DNA from: an uncultured Alphaproteobacteria bacterium
Lineage (GTDB): Bacteria; Pseudomonadota; Alphaproteobacteria; Caulobacterales; Caulobacteraceae
NCBI GenBank assembly: GCA_937920085.1
Contig: CALETE010000056.1
Span: 62,001 to 126,000, forward strand
Direction: 5' to 3'
Length of the DNA: 64,000 nt
Each line of letters begins with the position of its first letter. Position 1 is the first letter of the stretch. This document shows, piece by piece, positions 59,469 to 64,000 of the stretch. The notes beneath the pieces were generated by a model, which saw nothing but the letters and a program-made list of their open reading frames with translations, had not been told where the DNA came from and did not search any database. Made by a program: the position numbers and the translations under genes.

Positions 59469-60701
59469 ATGACTGACACGCCTTTGCCAACCATTATGGC
59501 GATGACACCGTTCAACCCGGAGTTCCAGAAGGACCCTCACTCGGTCCTTAAGCCCCTGCGCGAGCGGTGCCCGGTTATGCGCGATGAGACATCGGGCAGT
59601 TTTTTTGTCAGCAAGTTCAGCGACGTCCGCGCCATTGCCACCGACCTGACCCTATGGCGGGACCCGATCAATGCGGAGCCAGCCGCCATTATGCAGCGCC
59701 GTTTCGCCGACGGGGTGGTGGAAGGCGTGCCGAGGTCCGAGACCACCAGCATCTTGATGCTGGACAATCCCGACCACGCCCGGGTGCGCGGCCCCTTGTC
59801 CCAGGCCCTTTATGCCAGGGTGGCGAAGGTCCGGCCCCAGGTGGAGGCCATTGTCGATCAAGCCCTAGACCGCATGGCGGCCCATCCGAACTTTGACCTG
59901 ATGAGCGAATTCTGCGTCCCCATCCCTATCGATGTGATCGCCGTCATTCTGGGGGTTGATCATGACCGGCTCGGGGAGTTCCGCGACTGGTCCGAAGGGA
60001 TCATCCAGGGGCTCAATCCCTTCAGGAACGAAGACCAAACCCGGCACATGGAGCGGTCGAGCGTCGCCCTGACGGAGTATTTTGCTGCAGCCATGCGAGA
60101 GCGCCGGGACAGTCCCCGGGACGACCTGATCAGCGACATGACCCAGCTCCAGGCCCAGGGTGCGCCCCTCAGCAATGAGGAGCTGCGCATCAACCTCACC
60201 GCCCTGCTGGTAGGGGGCAATCTGACCACCACCGACCTGATCGGCAATGGCGTCCGCCTCTTGCTCTTGCACCCAGACGAGCTTGCCAAGCTGCGGGCTG
60301 ACCCGGGCCTGATCAACAATGCGGTGGAAGAAATTCTGCGTTACGAGCCGCCCATCGACATCACTGGTCGTGTGGCATCGCGGGACATGGAGGTTAGCGG
60401 CTGCCCGATCAAGGCGACCCAGGTCATGACCCTGTCCCTAAGGGGTGCCAACCGCGACCCGGATGCCTTCCCCGACCCAGACCGGTTCGACATTAGCCGC
60501 AAGCGCGCCTCACACATGGCCTTTGGTGGCGGTGCCCATATCTGCATCGGCGCGCCCCTGGCGAGGCTGGAGGCTCAGGTCGCCATTCCCCGCCTGCTGG
60601 CACGCTTCCCTAACCTCAGACTTGCCGACCCCGCCGCCGACGCCGTCTGGCGCACCCTGCCCTTCTTCCGCGGGCTGGAACGTCTGGACCTGGCGGTTTA
60701 G
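59469..60701 (+). CDS. Cytochrome P450
   Basis: A 410-residue soluble bacterial P450. Haem Cys C359 lies in FGGGAHICIGAPLARLE; ExxR in EEILRYEPP; I-helix has LLVGGNLTTTDLIGNG, with the oxygen-activating acid/alcohol region as GGNLTT. Resembles CYP classes acting on fatty acids or terpenoids. It is the first gene of a tight row with a desaturase (8-nt gap) and methyltransferase (9-nt gap). No ferredoxin is encoded nearby. Confidence 0.93.
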   Translation: MTDTPLPTIMAMTPFNPEFQKDPHSVLKPLRERCPVMRDETSGSFFVSKFSDVRAIATDLTLWRDPINAEPAAIMQRRFADGVVEGVPRSETTSILMLDNPDHARVRGPLSQALYARVAKVRPQVEAIVDQALDRMAAHPNFDLMSEFCVPIPIDVIAVILGVDHDRLGEFRDWSEGIIQGLNPFRNEDQTRHMERSSVALTEYFAAAMRERRDSPRDDLISDMTQLQAQGAPLSNEELRINLTALLVGGNLTTTDLIGNGVRLLLLHPDELAKLRADPGLINNAVEEILRYEPPIDITGRVASRDMEVSGCPIKATQVMTLSLRGANRDPDAFPDPDRFDISRKRASHMAFGGGAHICIGAPLARLEAQVAIPRLLARFPNLRLADPAADAVWRTLPFFRGLERLDLAV

Positions 60702-60709
60702 GTTATCCC

Positions 60710-61645
60710 ATGGCCGCAGCAGCACGGGTTGATCCCAAGGCCTATTTCACCGCCGAAGAGTGGGCGCAGCTGTCCCCGCGGTCGTCGTGGAAGGGGCTGG
60801 CCCTGGTGGCCCATGCCTGGATCGTCATATTGGCGGCCGGTGCCATGGCGATTGTCTGGCCTATCACCATTCCCTTGGCTGTGATCATCATCGGCGGGCG
60901 ACAACTCGGCCTCGGGATTCTGATGCACGACGCCGCCCATGGGGCCCTGCACCCCAATCCTAAGATCAATGATTTTGTCGGGGAATGGTTCACCGGCGGG
61001 GGCCTCATCCGCTACCGCACCTATCATCTGGGGCACCACAAGTTTGCCCAGCAGGCCGAAGATCCAGATTTGGGCCTCTCAGCGCCCTTCCCGATTTCCC
61101 GGACCTCACTTTGGCGGAAATTGGGGCGCGATCTTTCCGGCCAGACCGCTTTCAAGCTGAGGTTTAGCGACTTTCAGGCTCGGCTGAAGGCGCGCAAACC
61201 GGGTCAGCCCATCCTGCCGATCATCCTCGAAGAAATCCGCCGCAAGCGCCGCTGGCTGTTGGGCGGCGTGATCGCCACGGCCCTTGCTGCGCCTTTCGGA
61301 GCTTGGTGGGCTTGGCCTGTGCTATGGCTGCTGCCGCAATTCACATGGTTCCAGGTGATCACCCGCCTGCGGAACATCGCCGAGCACGCCTGTATCGCCA
61401 AGGATGAGCCCGATCCCCTGCGCCACGCCCGGACCACAAAGGCGGGCCTCTTCGCCCGGATCATTCTGGCCCCCTATTATGTGAACTATCACTGTGAGCA
61501 TCACATGTTCATGCACCTGCCCTGCTATGTCCTGCCCAAGGCCCATCGCCTGCTGAAGACCAAGGGCGTGACGGAGGGTATGCGCATTGAGCCGGGCGGC
61601 TATCTTTCGGTGATCAGGCTGGCGACGAGCCTGTCACAGGCCTAA
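60710..61645 (+). CDS. Fatty acid desaturase family protein
   Basis: A 311-residue di-iron membrane enzyme with the three His boxes HDAAHGA, HLGHHKFAQ and HCEHHMFMHLP. Four helices. Introduces double bonds or hydroxyls in acyl chains or terpenoids. Lies 8 nt after the P450 and 9 nt before the methyltransferase, so the three are probably cotranscribed. Confidence 0.9.
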   Translation: MAAAARVDPKAYFTAEEWAQLSPRSSWKGLALVAHAWIVILAAGAMAIVWPITIPLAVIIIGGRQLGLGILMHDAAHGALHPNPKINDFVGEWFTGGGLIRYRTYHLGHHKFAQQAEDPDLGLSAPFPISRTSLWRKLGRDLSGQTAFKLRFSDFQARLKARKPGQPILPIILEEIRRKRRWLLGGVIATALAAPFGAWWAWPVLWLLPQFTWFQVITRLRNIAEHACIAKDEPDPLRHARTTKAGLFARIILAPYYVNYHCEHHMFMHLPCYVLPKAHRLLKTKGVTEGMRIEPGGYLSVIRLATSLSQA

Positions 61646-61654
61646 GGCTTAGGG

Positions 61655-62317
61655 ATGATCGATCCCAGTCTTGAGGGCCGCCGCGCCTTCATCCTTGAAA
61701 ACACGCGCCTACAGAGCCCGCCCCATACGCCAGAGCTCAACCTGCGCCTGGCCGACGAGATCACCCCGATCTGGCAGATGACCGAGGAAGCCCTGGCCGA
61801 GATCGGCCTGCCGCCGCCCTTCTGGGCCTTTGCCTGGGCAGGAGGCCAAGCCCTGGCGCGGTATGTCCTCGACCATCCGAACCTTGTGATGGCCAAGACG
61901 GTGATCGACTTTGCCTCCGGCTCTGGGATTGTCGGCATCGCCGCCATGAAGGCAGGGGCGGCCCATGTGCTCTGCGCTGACATTGACGGATTTTGTCAGG
62001 CGGCCCTGTCCCTGAACCAGGCCGCCAATAATGTGGTCTGTGACTTCACCGATGCAGACCTGCTGGACGCGCCGCCCCCCACCGCAGACCTGATTTTAGC
62101 CGGGGACATCTGCTATGAAAAACCTATGACCGACAAGGTTATGGCCTGGCTGAAGGCCGCGCGGGCCCAGGGCGCAACCGTGCTGATCGGCGATCCTGGG
62201 CGATCCTATTTTCCAAAAACCGGCCTTGAAAAACTGGCCGAATATCAGGTGGAAACCACCCGAGAGCTGGAAGACTTCGCGGTGAAGAAGACCTGTGTCT
62301 GGGCGCTCGCGGACTAA
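61655..62317 (+). CDS. SAM methyltransferase, ETF-beta lysine methyltransferase-like
   Basis: A 220-residue seven-strand methyltransferase. SAM motif FASGSGIVGIAAMKAGA (about 88-104), acidic residue in LCADID, and the post-II motif DICYEK. This pattern is that of the family including METTL20/ETFB lysine methyltransferase, known from Alphaproteobacteria. A protein target is more likely than a lipid, but context (P450, desaturase) leaves it open. Confidence 0.82.
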   Translation: MIDPSLEGRRAFILENTRLQSPPHTPELNLRLADEITPIWQMTEEALAEIGLPPPFWAFAWAGGQALARYVLDHPNLVMAKTVIDFASGSGIVGIAAMKAGAAHVLCADIDGFCQAALSLNQAANNVVCDFTDADLLDAPPPTADLILAGDICYEKPMTDKVMAWLKAARAQGATVLIGDPGRSYFPKTGLEKLAEYQVETTRELEDFAVKKTCVWALAD

Positions 62318-62424
62318 CTCGCCATCGAGATCATATGGCGACGACGACCTCTAGGCGACCAAGGGTTGTTCCTTGCAAAAGATCATGCTGAAGTCGCGAC
62401 AAGCATAGCCCGGAGCATGGCATC

Positions 62425-63093
62425 TTGAGACGGTCGATCTGGCTGGCGGCGCTGAGTCTGGTCTTCGCCGGCAGCGCCTGCGCAGCACCGGCAGAAAAGG
62501 TCCTCCTTGATCCCCTGGTCCTGCGGGGGGCCCTCGGCGCACGGGCCCGACCCGTCGCGCAATCAGATGCGGGCGTCGTTGTGGTGTTTAATTCCAACGG
62601 CATGGGCAGTGGATTTGTGGTATCCACAGACGGTGCCGTGCTGACCAATGCCCATGTTGTGGGGCGAAGCCGCAAGCTCAAGGTGCGGTGGTCCGATGGA
62701 AGCGAATCTCAGGCCACCTTGCTGCGGATCAATCGCAAGCTCGACGCGGCCTTGATCCAGGTCGCCGACGACCATCACCGCCCACTCCCCCTGCGGACCA
62801 GGCCCCCCAAGGTCGGCGATACGGTTTTCGCCATCGGCACACCCTTGGACCTAGACCTCCAGGGCACCCTGTCACGGGGCATTGTCTCGGCCATTCGCAA
62901 GGTGGACGACGGCACCCTGATCCAAAGCGATGTGTCCATCACCCATGGCAATAGCGGCGGCCCCCTGCTGGATGAGAAGGGCAATGTGGTGGGTATGGCA
63001 GTATCTGGCCTGGACAACACCTCGGCCAATCTCAACTTCTTCATTCCGGTGACGGAAATTCTAGCAGGTCTCAATCTGAAACCCGGTTCCTGA
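62425..63093 (+). CDS. Exported trypsin-like serine protease
   Basis: A 222-residue exported protease domain of the DegP/HtrA type without PDZ. Signal peptide MRRSIWLAALSLVFAGSACA (1-20). Catalytic triad H77 (TNAHVV), D107 (KLDAAL), S177 (HGNSGGPL). Starts at TTG 62425; the nearby ATG (62417) meets a stop after three codons. The substrate is unknown. Confidence 0.88.
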   Translation: MRRSIWLAALSLVFAGSACAAPAEKVLLDPLVLRGALGARARPVAQSDAGVVVVFNSNGMGSGFVVSTDGAVLTNAHVVGRSRKLKVRWSDGSESQATLLRINRKLDAALIQVADDHHRPLPLRTRPPKVGDTVFAIGTPLDLDLQGTLSRGIVSAIRKVDDGTLIQSDVSITHGNSGGPLLDEKGNVVGMAVSGLDNTSANLNFFIPVTEILAGLNLKPGS

Positions 63094-63158
63094 AAACCAG
63101 CGTCGCCAAGCCTCCTTTAGGGTGGCTATAGTATCGCGGCTTATTGATCGGAGACCGC

Positions 63159-64000
63159 ATGTTTCGTCGTACCTTCCTCGCCGCCTTGCCGGCCGCCGCC
63201 CTCGCCAGTCTGGCCCATGCGGGAACACGATCGCAGAATCCCAACCGCGACCGCCGGGATGTTGGCTCCGGGGACCGGATAGATGGCGCGACCTTCGCCA
63301 GCCGTAGCGCTGCCTGGGGCATGCATGGGGCGGCAGCCACCGCACACCCCCTGGCGACCCAGACCGCAATCGAAATGCTGAAGGCTGGTGGATCGGCGGT
63401 CGACGCCGCCATCGCCGCCAATGCGGTGCTGGGCCTTTGCGAACCCGTATCCTGCGGCGTCGGCGGCGACGCTTTTGCCATGATCTGGGACCCCAAGACC
63501 AAGAAGGTTGAGGGTCTCAATGGCTCAGGGCGCAGCCCTAAGGGACTCTCCCTGGAAACGGTGCGGGCGCGCTCCAAGAACGGGTTGATCCCGTCTCATG
63601 GTGCCATTTCGGTCAGCGTGCCCGGAGCCGTCGACGCCTGGTGGACCCTGCATCAGCGCTATGGAAAACTGAAATGGGCTGACCTCTTTGCTCCGGCCAT
63701 CGCCTATGCCCGAGACGGCGCACCCATCACCCAGAATGTCGCCTATTATCTCGGTGCCTCCCTGCGCGGCTTTTCTCGGCCGGCCTCGGGCATTGAGGAA
63801 ATCGAGAACTTCAAATCGGTCTGGGCGCCCAATGGTAAAACCCCGGAAGAGGGCGATATCTTCCGCAATCCGGGTCTAGCCCGCACCTATGAGCTGATCG
63901 CCAAGGGCGGCCGCGACGAATTCTATGCTGGCGAAATCGCCGAGACCATTGAGCGGTATTTCAAGCGGATCGGCGGCTGGATGACCAAGGCCGACCTTTC
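63159..64000 (+). CDS. Gamma-glutamyltransferase, 5' part (cut by window edge)
   Basis: Reading from ATG 63159 (GGAG 5 nt upstream) the frame is open to the end of the window, 280 codons. It starts with a signal peptide MFRRTFLAALPAAALASLAHA, then the Ntn-hydrolase family stretches AAATAHPLATQTAIEMLKAG, GGSAVDAAIAANAVLGL and CGVGGDAFAMIWD, and SVPGAVDAWWTLHQRYG, typical of gamma-glutamyltransferase. The catalytic Thr of the small subunit lies beyond the window. Periplasmic; cleaves gamma-glutamyl compounds such as glutathione. Confidence 0.93.
   Translation, partial: MFRRTFLAALPAAALASLAHAGTRSQNPNRDRRDVGSGDRIDGATFASRSAAWGMHGAAATAHPLATQTAIEMLKAGGSAVDAAIAANAVLGLCEPVSCGVGGDAFAMIWDPKTKKVEGLNGSGRSPKGLSLETVRARSKNGLIPSHGAISVSVPGAVDAWWTLHQRYGKLKWADLFAPAIAYARDGAPITQNVAYYLGASLRGFSRPASGIEEIENFKSVWAPNGKTPEEGDIFRNPGLARTYELIAKGGRDEFYAGEIAETIERYFKRIGGWMTKADL

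Noticed and set aside
1..64000. tRNA, rRNA, CRISPR arrays, insertion sequences, prophage genes, plasmid origin
   Set aside because: I looked through the intergenic regions and gene contents and found no cloverleaf, spaced repeats, transposase, integrase or phage structural gene.

Overview
The window looks like the chromosome of an alphaproteobacterium, most likely Caulobacteraceae (Caulobacter/Phenylobacterium type). This rests on the gene families and their order (ispH-thrB-rnhA, ccoNOQP-ccoGHIS beside FixK and FixL/FixJ, a 530-residue isocitrate lyase with an XRE/ICL-type regulator, gcv operon behind a tandem glycine riboswitch), a G+C-rich sequence and frequent GTG/TTG starts. I see no tRNA, rRNA, CRISPR array, insertion sequence or prophage.

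Layout. 1-5.9 kb: two small paralogous membrane proteins, then the leftward glycine cleavage operon gcvT-gcvH-gcvPA-gcvPB led by a two-aptamer glycine riboswitch (5625-5803). 5.9-13.1 kb: a TauE/SafE permease, argS with an exported protein, divergent ispH-thrB-rnhA, a MarR regulator behind a perfect 14-bp palindrome, and two small proteins. 13.3-21.6 kb: a VOC protein, a GMC flavoprotein and its probable small subunit, then the glyoxylate shunt (malate synthase G, regulator, isocitrate lyase) with an inverted repeat in the regulator/aceA gap.

21.6-31 kb is the most unusual part. A leftward cluster encodes a secreted protein, a DUF6152-type protein whose predicted mature form starts His-His, a paralogous pair of DUF6644-type membrane proteins, a c-type cytochrome lipoprotein, a 698-residue redoxin/cytochrome c/copper monooxygenase-like/EF-hand fusion with all six copper ligands of peptidylglycine monooxygenase (PHM) recognisable, and a second redoxin. 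Divergent from it are a cytochrome c-PQQ propeller dehydrogenase (PVA-dehydrogenase-like) and another small cytochrome c. Together they suggest an envelope-located oxidative module that I cannot match to a described pathway.

31-48 kb: an efflux MFS protein and a GGDEF-EAL protein, then the complete high-affinity cbb3 oxidase system on the minus strand (ccoN-O-Q-P-G-H-I-S, including the small ccoQ and ccoS), a small cytochrome c and a 38-residue membrane protein. Two FixK/FNR boxes (42423-42436 and 43016-43029) sit in front of ccoN and in front of the small-protein/cytochrome pair. On the plus strand follow fixK, a double-Usp protein, the haem sensor kinase FixL, FixJ and a stand-alone receiver. 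The likely circuit is low oxygen, FixL, FixJ, FixK, FixK boxes, cbb3 oxidase.

48-64 kb: an acyl-CoA synthetase-like ligase, aldose epimerase, DUF1003 protein, c'-like cytochrome, atypical receiver, GPH-type sugar transporter, PPK2, a YcaQ-like DNA glycosylase, lipocalin, ABC exporter, UbiA, a tight cytochrome P450-desaturase-methyltransferase row, a DegP-like protease domain and the 5' part of a gamma-glutamyltransferase cut by the window edge.
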